Below, in pieces: positions 1 through 8,189 of a DNA stretch of 64,000 bases; the stretch's first letter is position 1, and every line of letters begins with the position of its first letter. The notes beneath the pieces were generated by a model. It worked only from the letters and a program-made list of their open reading frames with translations, did not search any database and was not told the DNA's origin. A program made the translations under genes and the position numbers. Source of the stretch: HR10 sp964615335 (GTDB taxonomy: Bacteria > Acidobacteriota > Blastocatellia > HR10); contig CAZTMT010000002.1 in the NCBI GenBank assembly GCA_964615335.1, positions 1 through 64,000 on the forward strand. The letters run 5' to 3'.

Positions 1-16
1 AAGCAGGAAGTGGCCG

Positions 17-89
17 GTCGTTTAGCTTCACCCTGCGCGGTGAAATAAACGACTACGAGTCACAGAACGGATCTCTGTCAAAGTGACTC
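17..89. repeat. Double-hairpin intergenic repeat, copy 1
   Basis: Two adjacent inverted repeats are visible. The first pairs GTCGTTTA (17-24) with TAAACGAC (46-53) around an inner stem TTCACC/GGTGAA. The second pairs GAGTCAC (57-63) with GTGACTC (83-89). A related, more decayed copy lies at 48076-48147, sharing TTCACCCTGCG, AAATAAACGAC and CACAGAACGG. Two copies 48 kb apart in non-coding positions suggest a REP-like or MITE-like dispersed element. No transposase is present nearby. Confidence 0.6.
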
Positions 90-139
90 CTTCGGAGCGG
101 CGAGAGAGTATCTTGCCTTGGGGCGAGGAGGGAAGACCG

Positions 140-766
140 ATGAGCATTCTCTATGAAGACATCGCCCAGTATCTCGAAAGCCTGATCCCCGATCGTCCGG
201 ATGTCCTCCGGGAGCAGGAGGAGGTCGCCCGACAGAGGCGCATCCCCATCGTCGGTCCGGTCGTGGGGCGCTTGCTCCACCAGTTGGCCCGGATGATCGA
301 GGCGCGCCGGATCTTCGAGATGGGGTCAGCGATCGGATATTCGACGATCTGGCTGGCTCTGGCTGTTCCGGAGGATGGAGTCGTGTATTACACCGATGGA
401 GATCCGGCCAACGCGCAGGAAGCCCTGCAGTATTTCCGGCGGGCGGGCGTGGCCGATCGCATTCGCCTTCTGGTGGGAGATGCACTCGATCTGCTGGATC
501 GCGTCGAGGGGGAGTTCGATCTCATCTTCAACGACGTGGACAAGCATCAGTATCCCGATGTCTTTCGGAAGGCCGTGCCTCGGCTGCGACGAGGAGGTCT
601 ACTTGTGGCGGACAATGTCCTCTGGAGCGGGCGCGTCGCTCGCGGGGAGAGAGATCCCAATACGTCCGCCATTCGCGAGTTCACCCGGCTCATCTTCTCG
701 GCGCCGGATCTTCTGACGACGATCATCCCGCTGCGAGATGGCGTCTCCGTGAGTCTGAAGCTGTGA
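140..766 (+). CDS. SAM-dependent O-methyltransferase (class I, caffeoyl-CoA OMT-like)
   Basis: This 208-residue protein is a small class I methyltransferase of the O-methyltransferase family (caffeoyl-CoA OMT/MdmC type), usually cytoplasmic and metal dependent. The SAM-binding loop is FEMGSAIGYS at about residues 59-68. The acidic metal/substrate region is FNDVDK at about 130-135, and the family signature VADNVLWSGRV lies near 156-166. The ATG at 140 is chosen because GAGGAGGG sits just upstream. An in-frame start at 83 would fall inside the hairpin repeat and add a non-conserved leader. The gene is convergent with the ROK kinase, with 10 bases between stops. The methyl acceptor cannot be deduced. 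Confidence 0.88.
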   Translation: MSILYEDIAQYLESLIPDRPDVLREQEEVARQRRIPIVGPVVGRLLHQLARMIEARRIFEMGSAIGYSTIWLALAVPEDGVVYYTDGDPANAQEALQYFRRAGVADRIRLLVGDALDLLDRVEGEFDLIFNDVDKHQYPDVFRKAVPRLRRGGLLVADNVLWSGRVARGERDPNTSAIREFTRLIFSAPDLLTTIIPLRDGVSVSLKL

Positions 767-776
767 GCGCTCCCGC

Positions 777-1736
777 TCACGGGGAGGCGAAAAGAGCGGC
801 TGCTCCGAGGATGCCGACATCGGCTTGCAGACGAGCGGGAACGATGGCCACTTCCGAAGCACGCGGGAGGATCGAATACGTGGGCGTGAGCTGGCGCAGG
901 CGAGGGAATAAAAGCTCATCCCATTGAGAGACGCCTCCCCCCAGGATGATGATGTCGGGGTCAAAGACATTGATCATCCCGCCGAGCCAGATGCTCAGAA
1001 AGCGCACCGTTTCTTCGACGATCTCCCGAGCCAGAGAGTCTCCCCGCCGGGCGGCCTCGCCGATGACAATAGGGGTGAGAGCTTCCAGATCTCCCGCGAC
1101 GAGTTCGGGCAGAAGAGAAGACTTCCCCGACGTCTGGAGCTTCTCCCGAGCCCGCCGGGCAATGGCCGTGCCCGAAGCGAAGGCCTCGATGCATCCTCGC
1201 AGGCCACAATTGCACCGGGGTCCTTCGTAATCAATAGTGACGTGCCCGGCTTCGACCGCCATTCCCGTTCTTCCGCCGTAGATCTTCCCCCCCAGGACGA
1301 CTCCCGTCCCAATCCCCGTGCTCACGGTGACGTAGAAGACCCGTTCGTATCCAACACCGGCTCCGAAAAGCGCTTCGGCGAGTCCGGCAGCGTTGGCATC
1401 GTTCTCGACGCGGACGGGGCGGCCGTAGCGTTCGTGCATGAGGCGGCCCAGGGGGACGTTCTTCAGCGCGGGAAGGTTCGGCGACTGCAGCACTTCTCCC
1501 GTGTGCGGATCCAGGGGTCCGGGAGCGACCACTCCGATGCCCTCCAGGTCCTCCGCAGAACATCCGGCGCGCTCCAGAACGCGATCCACGGAAGCGAAGA
1601 TCTGCGTGAGCACCTCCTCTTGGGAGGCGGGTGTGGGGAGGATGATACGCTCGCATACCTGCGCGCCTCGAACGAGACCGGTGGCAATCTTCGTCCCTCC
1701 GATATCCACTCCGACGATCTCTCGGTGCTGACTCAT
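777..1736 (-). CDS. ROK family sugar kinase (glucokinase-like)
   Basis: This 319-residue ROK protein is most likely an ATP-dependent glucokinase or related hexose/N-acetylhexosamine kinase acting in the cytoplasm. It starts VGVDIGGTK (phosphate-binding loop). Its middle carries the ROK zinc motif CNCGLRGCIEA. No N-terminal helix-turn-helix precedes the kinase fold, so it is an enzyme and not a NagC/XylR-type repressor. The ATG at 1736 follows AGGAGAAAG; longer starts upstream have no ribosome site. A near-consensus promoter lies at 1771-1800, so it can be transcribed apart from the gene at 1842-4010. Sugar specificity is not readable from sequence. Confidence 0.9.
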   Translation of the reverse strand: MSQHREIVGVDIGGTKIATGLVRGAQVCERIILPTPASQEEVLTQIFASVDRVLERAGCSAEDLEGIGVVAPGPLDPHTGEVLQSPNLPALKNVPLGRLMHERYGRPVRVENDANAAGLAEALFGAGVGYERVFYVTVSTGIGTGVVLGGKIYGGRTGMAVEAGHVTIDYEGPRCNCGLRGCIEAFASGTAIARRAREKLQTSGKSSLLPELVAGDLEALTPIVIGEAARRGDSLAREIVEETVRFLSIWLGGMINVFDPDIIILGGGVSQWDELLFPRLRQLTPTYSILPRASEVAIVPARLQADVGILGAAALFASP

Positions 1737-1770
1737 AGGCCGCTTTCTCCTGAGCCGAGTGCGCCCGCGC

Positions 1771-1800
1771 ATCATACGCATCGGGCCTTCGATTTGTCAA
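1771..1800 (-). promoter_or_regulatory. Sigma-70-type promoter for the ROK kinase
   Basis: Read on the minus strand, TTGACA (1795-1800) is followed after 18 bases by TATGAT (1771-1776). Transcription would start near 1764, about 28 bases before the ATG at 1736. Confidence 0.6.
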
Positions 1801-1841
1801 CGTGATCGAACGTCCGCACCGCTTGGAGCCGAGCGACCTGT

Positions 1842-4010
1842 TCATTCGCGATGATGGCCGCAGATCACGAAGACAGGCTCCGTCGCCGGAAGCCCCAAGA
1901 GCGCGCGCTCGGCCCATCGCAGCGCCTGCTCTTCGGAAGCCGCATGGGAGAGGTCTATCGCCTGGAAGGCCGCCAGAAGATAAAGACGAGCCGGAGGCTC
2001 AGTCGCGCGCTCCATGAGCGAAGGAAGAACGTGGGCGACGTCGCCGACCGTCGCGATAGTGAGCATCGCTTCTTCCAGAGGAAGGACGAAATCTCCCGAC
2101 TTGCTGCAGAGGCACATCTTGGTCATCGGCGTTTCCCGACGTCGGAGAAAGCGTCGGCGCGAGGCGCGACCCCGGTAGATTTCGAAGGCTTCCGTCTCCG
2201 CGACGAGTTCCACCTGTTCTTCCGGGAGAGCCAGGATCGTGGCGGCCAGAGAGAGGCGCTGATCGGGCGTCACCTGAGGGGACGAGCGTTCCGGATGCGG
2301 GCTCACGCGCCCGGTCGCCCGGAGGTACACTCGCTGAGCCGTGGAATCCTCACGAAGCTGCACCGTGAGCGAAGACCGCGCCGCTCCCCATGCCAGCAGC
2401 GTGCGCTCGACCTGGTCGCGCACGCGCGCGAGTTCTTTCTCGCTCGCATGGGTGAGCGAGCATTCGATCGTCTCGTGCAGATCTGCGGCGGCTGCTCCAA
2501 AAGCCCCCATCCACTCGCTTTGCTCCAGAAGGAGAGAGGGGAGACCAAGTCGCCGCGAGAGAAGGGGCAGAAAAAGGGGAGCCGACGCGCCCATTCCGAC
2601 AAGCGGAAGAGGCGAGGTCACGGCGCTTCGCCGCAGAGCCCTGTGAATCGTCTGCGCGAGCGCTTGAGCGGCGCGTTCCAGAATCAGTTCGGCGACATCC
2701 TCGGGCGAAAGGGCGAGTCGCGCAGCGAGCGGTTCCAGGGCTTTTCGTGCCGTCTCCTGCCGTTTTTCAGGATCTTCGCTTGCGAAAAGTCTCAAACACG
2801 CTGCCGCCTCGCCCACGGTGAGCGCATAGGAGTGGCCGTCGCGCGTGAGGAGAATCAGGACCTCTTCGGCTTGTCCGGGCACAAGCCGCAGGGAATGAAG
2901 GCGCGCTCCGGTGAGAACCTCCGGCGATGCGTGACGGGCTGCGCGAAGCCCCAGAGTCGCTGCGCTCCAGGGGCCGACACTCGCGATCGCTCCGCGTCGG
3001 AAGCTCAGCAGGCTCTCGCTCCCAATGGGAATCGAAAACACGGCGAGCGCCTGAAGAGGTAGGCGCATCTGAGCTAACTCGACCTCTCCTTCACGCGGAT
3101 GCCCTTGTTGCACCACGGCGATGTGTGAAGAGCTGAGCCCGGCCTGCAGAAGGATCCCATCCGAGAGATTCGCATGGGAGAGACTTCCCTGGATTCCAGC
3201 GACCGGTCCTGAGAGAAAGCCGAGCGTGGGACGATGCCGGAGGTGTTCCCACGGGATGAGACCCCCATCGTTGCGGACGACGAAAAGGGGAGCACGAAGG
3301 CCCAGGCGCCGAGCGCTCTTGAGAATCACCTCTGCGGTGAGGAAGGTTTCCGCGAGAGCCGTCACAAGGCTCACAGCGGCACGCAGGCGGAGGAGTTCGT
3401 CCGATTCTCGGGAGAACTCCGAGAGGCTGCACAGCGGTACACCCAGGCGCGCGTGGCACTCCAGGAGCGTCCACTCGGCATGACGCGGAGAGCGCTCGCC
3501 CGCGGGATTGATGACGAACCCTTCGGCGCCGCGCGCGCGCAGCGCGTAGAGGGGATCGAGCCAAGCGCTCACCCTCTCCAGATCCTGCGCGCGAAGAGTC
3601 AGACGCGCGACGCGAACAAGATGCCCCGTGGGGAGCGCGATCAGTTCGGCTTCTCGCGCCGTTCGTCCCGATGGCGAGGAATCGAAATCGATGAGACCCA
3701 CCAGAGAGGGGCGCGCTTGCAGAGCGGCGTTCACGCTCCGGATGGTGCTGAAGGAGAGATGGAGCACGCGTTCCGGCGGGAATCCGCCTTTGGAGAGAAG
3801 GGCGTGCAGAGCGCGTCGGATCTCTTCGGCACGGGCTCTCCACGCGAGGCCGGAAGCCGGGGCGTCTTCCTCGCGCGCGGACTCTTTGTGAGCGGCCACC
3901 CACTCCAGGGTCTCATCGTCGAGCGCCACAACGTGCGTGCCCGTCTCCTCCAGAGCGATCCCGATGCGAATCCATTTTCGCTCGCTGGTCATCGCTCGCC
4001 CGAGCACCAT
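1842..4010 (-). CDS. Hydantoinase/oxoprolinase (HyuA)-like protein with degenerate nucleotide motifs
   Basis: This roughly 722-residue protein resembles the hydantoinase A/5-oxoprolinase family (ASKHA-fold ATPases). The clearest family match is VVRNDGGLIPWEHLRHRP followed by FLSGPVAGIQGSL, which corresponds to the conserved 'sDGG...SGPaaGv.GA' region. The N-terminal phosphate loop, normally DxGGTFTD, reads IGIALEETGTHVV here. The usual HGTT-N motif reads LSFSTIRSVNAAL. Catalysis as a classic hydantoinase is therefore doubtful. It lies 79 bases downstream of the cobalamin adenosyltransferase on the same strand and is probably co-transcribed. The start is uncertain: the ATG at 4010 has AAAGG upstream, and 3992 is the alternative. 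Substrate is unknown. Confidence 0.65.
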   Translation of the reverse strand: MVLGRAMTSERKWIRIGIALEETGTHVVALDDETLEWVAAHKESAREEDAPASGLAWRARAEEIRRALHALLSKGGFPPERVLHLSFSTIRSVNAALQARPSLVGLIDFDSSPSGRTAREAELIALPTGHLVRVARLTLRAQDLERVSAWLDPLYALRARGAEGFVINPAGERSPRHAEWTLLECHARLGVPLCSLSEFSRESDELLRLRAAVSLVTALAETFLTAEVILKSARRLGLRAPLFVVRNDGGLIPWEHLRHRPTLGFLSGPVAGIQGSLSHANLSDGILLQAGLSSSHIAVVQQGHPREGEVELAQMRLPLQALAVFSIPIGSESLLSFRRGAIASVGPWSAATLGLRAARHASPEVLTGARLHSLRLVPGQAEEVLILLTRDGHSYALTVGEAAACLRLFASEDPEKRQETARKALEPLAARLALSPEDVAELILERAAQALAQTIHRALRRSAVTSPLPLVGMGASAPLFLPLLSRRLGLPSLLLEQSEWMGAFGAAAADLHETIECSLTHASEKELARVRDQVERTLLAWGAARSSLTVQLREDSTAQRVYLRATGRVSPHPERSSPQVTPDQRLSLAATILALPEEQVELVAETEAFEIYRGRASRRRFLRRRETPMTKMCLCSKSGDFVLPLEEAMLTIATVGDVAHVLPSLMERATEPPARLYLLAAFQAIDLSHAASEEQALRWAERALLGLPATEPVFVICGHHRE

Positions 4011-4089
4011 AGGCCCTTTCGGCGACCTTCGCGAATCCGCCCGTGGGGGCAGCTCCTCATGCGGGGGAGTTCGACGGACGCGCTCCTCT

Positions 4090-4668
4090 TCATGGGGTCG
4101 AGGACTCAGAGGGCGGTCGTGGCGCCCCAAAGTGCGCTTCTTCTTCAGGCGCTTGGGCCTGGCGATTCACCGCGCGCGCCAGGACAAAGAGCAAATCGGA
4201 GAGGCGGTTCAAGTAGACGAGGACGTGTTCGTTGATCGGCTCTTCGGCGGCCAGGCGCACGACGCGCCGTTCGGCGCGGCGGGCGACCGTACGGGCCAGA
4301 TGGAGCAAAGCGCCCGGCAGGGATCCTCCCGGCAGGATGAATTCGCGCAAGGGGGGGAGCGTGTGATTCCACTCATCAATCGCCTTCTCCAGGCGCGCGA
4401 TGTGCTCGGGTTCGATGCGCGGCGCTTTGAGTTCCAGGGGGCTGGCCAGATCAGCGCCGATGGTGAACAGCTCGTTCTGGATCTCGGAGAGCAGGCGGTT
4501 CACCGGGGACTCCGGCAGATGCGCGCGCACAACGCCCAGCAGCGAGTTCAGCTCGTCCACATCCCCATACGCCTCGACGCGCGGCGAATCCTTCCGCACG
4601 CGACGGCCTCCGACAAGTGAGGTCTCCCCACGATCACCGGTTCGCGTGTACACTTTCGTGATGCGCAT
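4090..4668 (-). CDS. pduO: Cob(I)yrinic acid a,c-diamide adenosyltransferase, PduO type
   Basis: This 192-residue protein transfers the adenosyl group of ATP to cob(I)alamin, making coenzyme B12. It starts with the PduO signature KVYTRTGDRGETSLVGG (ATP-binding N-terminus), continues with YGDVDELNSLLG, and has the C-terminal helix motifs LPGGSLPGALLHLARTVARR and NRLSDLLFVLAR. Its length matches the trimeric PduO/CobO-II family. The start codon lies only 6 bases below a TATAAT box, so the message appears leaderless. It is the first gene of a likely two-gene unit with the HyuA-like gene. No B12-dependent enzyme is encoded nearby. Confidence 0.93.
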   Translation of the reverse strand: MRITKVYTRTGDRGETSLVGGRRVRKDSPRVEAYGDVDELNSLLGVVRAHLPESPVNRLLSEIQNELFTIGADLASPLELKAPRIEPEHIARLEKAIDEWNHTLPPLREFILPGGSLPGALLHLARTVARRAERRVVRLAAEEPINEHVLVYLNRLSDLLFVLARAVNRQAQAPEEEAHFGAPRPPSESSTP

Positions 4669-4674
4669 ACGCGC

Positions 4675-4704
4675 ATTATAGCCTCAGAGGACGCGACGCA
4701 GCAA
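4675..4704 (-). promoter_or_regulatory. Promoter of the adenosyltransferase gene, predicted leaderless
   Basis: On the minus strand TTGCTG (4699-4704), 18 bases, then TATAAT (4675-4680). Only 6 bases separate the -10 box from the ATG at 4668, so transcription should begin at or next to the start codon. The -35 box abuts the stop codon of the res gene. Confidence 0.6.
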
Positions 4705-7488
4705 TCAAGAAGATCTCTGCGCCAGGGGAGCGTTCTTCAGAACATCCCTCAAAATGCTCTGTAGCATTTCCGGTTTTCTGCACACTGCGAAGGCCCACTG
4801 TCCAAGTTCCCGATGGTGATTAACGGCCATGACCCAGCGTCTTGCTGCCACTTCCTTCTGCCGGTCTTGCTCGGTCTCAAAACCCTTGACCTCCAAAATC
4901 ACCTTCAGTTCACCGCCATCAGGCATGCGGAGCCGAATCAAGTAGTCGGGGCGATACTCGTGCCGAACGCCTTGCCATTCATAGGGGATGGTGAAGTCCA
5001 AGTGGTCGTTTTTGGCGTAAGCGATCACTTCGGGAATTTGCTCCAGTTGGTAAGCCACGCTGTGCTCCCATTTGGGAGCATCCAAAACGACATGGCTGAT
5101 GTGGCTTTTGGTCGTGCCCACGCACGGACGAGAGGTGCGGAAGAGCACTTCCGATGTGGAGCCGATAGGGCGAAAGCGTTCAATCACGGGCAAGAGCGGT
5201 GGCTCGCCGGATTCAGTGTCAGGCTCAATCGCTTCGGTCAAACGCTCAATGATGCGCTGCTTGTATTTCAGCAAAGCGATTTCTTCCAAAACGGCATCGG
5301 AAGCGACTATCACCCGGTTTTCCAAATACTCCCACACGATGTCGAGCACCTGCGGGAAGAGGATGTGCCGGGCGCTCCAGTCTTCGAGCTTGTCCTTCAG
5401 CCGGCGAGTGAGTTCGGCGGCGATCTCGTAGACGGTCGCCTGAAGTCGTTTCTCCCGATAGAAGGGGTTACGGTCGTGGAGCACTTCAGCCCCAGGGCCC
5501 AAGCGGTCAGGGCGTCCGATGCGGTACCCCGCAGCAGGCTTGGCGACGACTTCCGTCGGTTCAGTGGCAGGGTCAATCTTCAGATAGGGCACATCCTTCA
5601 GATTCACCCGAATCCTCTGGCGCACATCGAAGACATAGCCCTCCACGCGGGGGAAGGTGATCTCCAGATGCTTGCGCTCAGGCAATGCTCGCACCAGAGT
5701 GGACACCTTTTGCACTTCGGTCCGGCCGATCGGTTTCTTTTTGACCGGGATGACTTCAAAGGGCACGCCGTAAACATCCACATATTCGGGTTCAGAGAAG
5801 TCATCGTAATTCAGGCGCCGCAAGCCCCTGCCCACCACTTGCTCGCAGAGAAGTTGCGAGGTAAAAGCTCGCAGCCCTAGGATCTGCGTGACGTTCTGGG
5901 CATCCCAGCCCTCATTGAGCATCCCTACCGAGACCACGCAGCGGATGTTTTTACCAGGTGGGTCGCCTTCCCACTCCCACTCAATCTTGCCGATGGTATC
6001 CACCACCTTGCGGAGCTGTTCGGCAGCCTCGGCTTTGGTCTTCCCTTCTCCGGCCTCCGCCTCGGCCAGGAGCTTCGTGTCGATGCGGAAGGCGAACTCC
6101 CCCTCCAGCTCCTTCAGCACGTTGCCCTTGGCGATGCGCTCGTGGACAAGTTTCGCCAGGTCGGTGTTGTCGCAGACTACTATGAGCACAGGGGGCACCG
6201 ATGCCCCTGCCTTCTGAAACTCTTCGAAGGTTTTCTTCCACTCCGACGCTAGAGTGGCAAGGGCGCCTTCAGACTCCCGCAGAACTGACTCAGGTTTCGC
6301 CCGGCGCCGCGCGGTTTGTCGCTCCGAGACCGGCAATGACTGGTTAATATGCTCCCAAAGGCGGAAGTATTTGGGGATGAGAGCGCCGGTGTTATCGTCC
6401 ACCGGTACCCGAGGAATCTTGACGATCCCGCACTCAATAGCGTCCACCAGGCCGAAGTCCGAGATCACCCAAGGGACAGGTTCCCCTTCGGGATAGCCGC
6501 TTCCCTTGATGTAAAATGGGGTAGCCGAGAAGTCTGCACAGAAGTGAATCCCACGGATGGCGTGGATCTTGTCCAGCCCGTTTACCCAGACCGTGGCCTC
6601 TTCGCGCTCGGCGATCTCTTCCGATGTGAGCCCCTCCTTGACCTCCTCTGGAAGCGGTGCTGGGCGGTAGGCGTGATGAGCCTCGTCGTTGATCACAAGG
6701 ATATTCTGCTTGCCGCCCAGCTCCTGGAGCACCCGGCGGCAGAAGGCGGCATCGCTCTCCACGCCCCGCTGCACCACGCTCTTCGAGCGACTATCGTCTC
6801 TTGGCTGGAAAATGTGCCAGTTGGTTATTTCAAACTTGCCCTGCTGCAGTCGCTCCATCATCCCCCGCGGCACGAGATCAAATTTCTCGTAGTAGTTGTT
6901 GGGCTTCCAGGGCAGAAGGACTTGCAACCGTTCTTTGATGGTCAGGTTGGGGCAGACCACGAGCACCGCGTCGGAGAAGCGCCGGTCCTGCGGGTTGGCG
7001 AGTTTGTTGAGGACCTGCCAGGCGATGACCATGGCCATCACGACGGTCTTGCCCGAACCGGTGGCCATCTTGCAGGCATAGCGAATAAGGCCGTTGTCCT
7101 TCGGAATGACAATGCCTTGCTTCTCGGCGGGGGAGGCTTCGATGAGCCAGATGAGCGTTTCCGCGGCTTCGCGTTGGCAGAAGAAGAGTTTGCGCTCTCG
7201 CTCGGGGTCGTTCCAGTGCTTCAAGATCTGCCGGGTGATGGGCGTGACGCCCGGATAGCCCCGCTCACGCCACTCCTTGACGCGTTGCCGGATGAGGTTG
7301 ACCGTTTCCAGGGGGACGAACTCTTCCTCGAGGAGGGCGGCTTGGGGACCGCGCGTGCGCGCCTTGAGGTAGTAGCCGGCGGGCCTCCGTCCCTCCCGAA
7401 GCACGGGCTGCCCTGCTTCATATGCCCAGTAGCAGGTCGGCTCTTCAAAGGGCGAGTTGACAATAGGATTGTCAACGAGAAGAGACAT
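4705..7488 (-). CDS. res: Type III-like restriction endonuclease subunit (Res): SF2 helicase plus PD-(D/E)XK nuclease
   Basis: This 927-residue protein is the ATP-dependent restriction subunit of a type III-like R-M system. The superfamily 2 helicase motifs are in order: Walker A MATGSGKT at about 141-148, NDEAHH at 267-272, FSATPF at 320-325, and motif VI QVVGRGLRR near 560. The C-terminus has RPDYLIRL followed by ILEVKG, a PD-(D/E)XK nuclease core. With the partner methyltransferase it would cut unmodified foreign DNA. It is the last gene of the mod-DUF4258-DUF2283-res operon. Its likely ribosome site, AAGGTGA, lies inside a small upstream ORF ending at 7491. Confidence 0.9.
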   Translation of the reverse strand: MSLLVDNPIVNSPFEEPTCYWAYEAGQPVLREGRRPAGYYLKARTRGPQAALLEEEFVPLETVNLIRQRVKEWRERGYPGVTPITRQILKHWNDPERERKLFFCQREAAETLIWLIEASPAEKQGIVIPKDNGLIRYACKMATGSGKTVVMAMVIAWQVLNKLANPQDRRFSDAVLVVCPNLTIKERLQVLLPWKPNNYYEKFDLVPRGMMERLQQGKFEITNWHIFQPRDDSRSKSVVQRGVESDAAFCRRVLQELGGKQNILVINDEAHHAYRPAPLPEEVKEGLTSEEIAEREEATVWVNGLDKIHAIRGIHFCADFSATPFYIKGSGYPEGEPVPWVISDFGLVDAIECGIVKIPRVPVDDNTGALIPKYFRLWEHINQSLPVSERQTARRRAKPESVLRESEGALATLASEWKKTFEEFQKAGASVPPVLIVVCDNTDLAKLVHERIAKGNVLKELEGEFAFRIDTKLLAEAEAGEGKTKAEAAEQLRKVVDTIGKIEWEWEGDPPGKNIRCVVSVGMLNEGWDAQNVTQILGLRAFTSQLLCEQVVGRGLRRLNYDDFSEPEYVDVYGVPFEVIPVKKKPIGRTEVQKVSTLVRALPERKHLEITFPRVEGYVFDVRQRIRVNLKDVPYLKIDPATEPTEVVAKPAAGYRIGRPDRLGPGAEVLHDRNPFYREKRLQATVYEIAAELTRRLKDKLEDWSARHILFPQVLDIVWEYLENRVIVASDAVLEEIALLKYKQRIIERLTEAIEPDTESGEPPLLPVIERFRPIGSTSEVLFRTSRPCVGTTKSHISHVVLDAPKWEHSVAYQLEQIPEVIAYAKNDHLDFTIPYEWQGVRHEYRPDYLIRLRMPDGGELKVILEVKGFETEQDRQKEVAARRWVMAVNHHRELGQWAFAVCRKPEMLQSILRDVLKNAPLAQRSS

Positions 7489-7490
7489 AC

Positions 7491-7690
7491 CTATTCACCT
7501 TGTAACTCTGCGACATTGCCGTTGACAGAAGTAGGGATGCTCACTATTTGGTCTATCTCTTTCACAGCGATGCAGTTGTGATCACCGGACCAGAAAGGGA
7601 ACAAGACAGCGCCGCGCATCCGCTCAAAGGCTATAGGATCAAGTTGTATCCGCCGACGCGACAGAGAAACGAGATACTGCCAAGCATGCC
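7491..7690 (-). pseudogene. Remnant of a second mod 3' end (42-codon ORF 7491-7619 within it)
   Basis: Between the DUF2283 stop and the res start, the minus strand encodes IAFERMRGAVLFPF then GDHNCIAVKEID, in frame with DUF2283 after its stop. This matches the C-terminus of the Mod protein encoded at 8186-11080 (VFDKMRSTVSFPF then GEHKRIAVKVID). The segment lacks the rest of the protein. An ATG at 7619 opens a 42-codon ORF whose stop is 2 bases before the res ATG. It is either a decayed duplicate of the mod 3' end or a tiny peptide gene kept for translational coupling to res. Confidence 0.6.
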
Positions 7691-7691
7691 C

Positions 7692-7925
7692 CTACTGCTT
7701 TGAAATAGCAGTAGGCATTGTGAACGCAACATCTTCCAGCACCACCCGTCGGAACACTTCCGGGTCGCCGAAGCGCTTGCGGGCATCCAAGATTTCAATG
7801 CCAGCGATCCGACCATCGGCGGCGTAGTCTACGGCAATGCCCTCCGCCACATGCTCGGTGGTCACGGTGGTTTCAAGGAAACGAATGTAGAGCGCATCCA
7901 CTTCGGCGTCGTAGGTGATTTTCAT
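7692..7925 (-). CDS. DUF2283 domain small protein
   Basis: This 77-residue protein fits the DUF2283 family: KITYDAEVDALYIRF at the N-terminus, then GIAVDYAADGRIAGIEILDA. The function is not established. DUF2283 proteins are often encoded next to DUF4258 proteins, and the pair is commonly suspected to be a toxin-antitoxin module; nothing in the sequence proves this. It follows the DUF4258 gene by 15 bases, with CGGAGGTG before its ATG. The last residues run into the mod-like remnant in the same frame, so the C-terminus may have been altered by recombination. Confidence 0.75.
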   Translation of the reverse strand: MKITYDAEVDALYIRFLETTVTTEHVAEGIAVDYAADGRIAGIEILDARKRFGDPEVFRRVVLEDVAFTMPTAISKQ

Positions 7926-7940
7926 GGCGTCACACCTCCG

Positions 7941-8189
7941 TCAGAAATAGTAGACATAAACGGTCACAATCTCATCATCTTCCTCAACAAAGATAGGTCG
8001 CACCTGTTTTGTCGCATAAAACCTGCCGTTCCAATCTCGCCCATAGTCAAAATTTTTACGACACTCCCATCGCCCTAATTCTGCGGGCTTCCACGGAGCA
8101 GTCCGAATGGCATCCATGACCTCCTGTTCTGTGGCACCACGATACTGCATGGTGGCGCAAGCATGACCTGAGAGACGAATCGGCTTCAT
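7941..8189 (-). CDS. DUF4258 domain small protein (possible toxin partner)
   Basis: This 82-residue protein matches DUF4258: RLSGHACATMQYRG at the start (the 'H.. RM..R.I' type motif), a central NFDYGRDWNGRFYATKQVRP, and the C-terminal IVTVYVYYF strand. Such proteins resemble RelE/BrnT-like folds and are often paired with a small antitoxin, here possibly the DUF2283 protein. The role is inferred from context, not shown. Its ATG overlaps the mod stop codon by 4 bases (8186-8189), so it is translationally coupled to the methyltransferase. Confidence 0.75.
   Translation of the reverse strand: MKPIRLSGHACATMQYRGATEQEVMDAIRTAPWKPAELGRWECRKNFDYGRDWNGRFYATKQVRPIFVEEDDEIVTVYVYYF

Noticed and set aside
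7631..7816. 61-codon minus-strand frame between DUF2283 and res
   Set aside because: It overlaps DUF2283 in another frame; the homologous signal (mod tail) is in a different frame, described separately.
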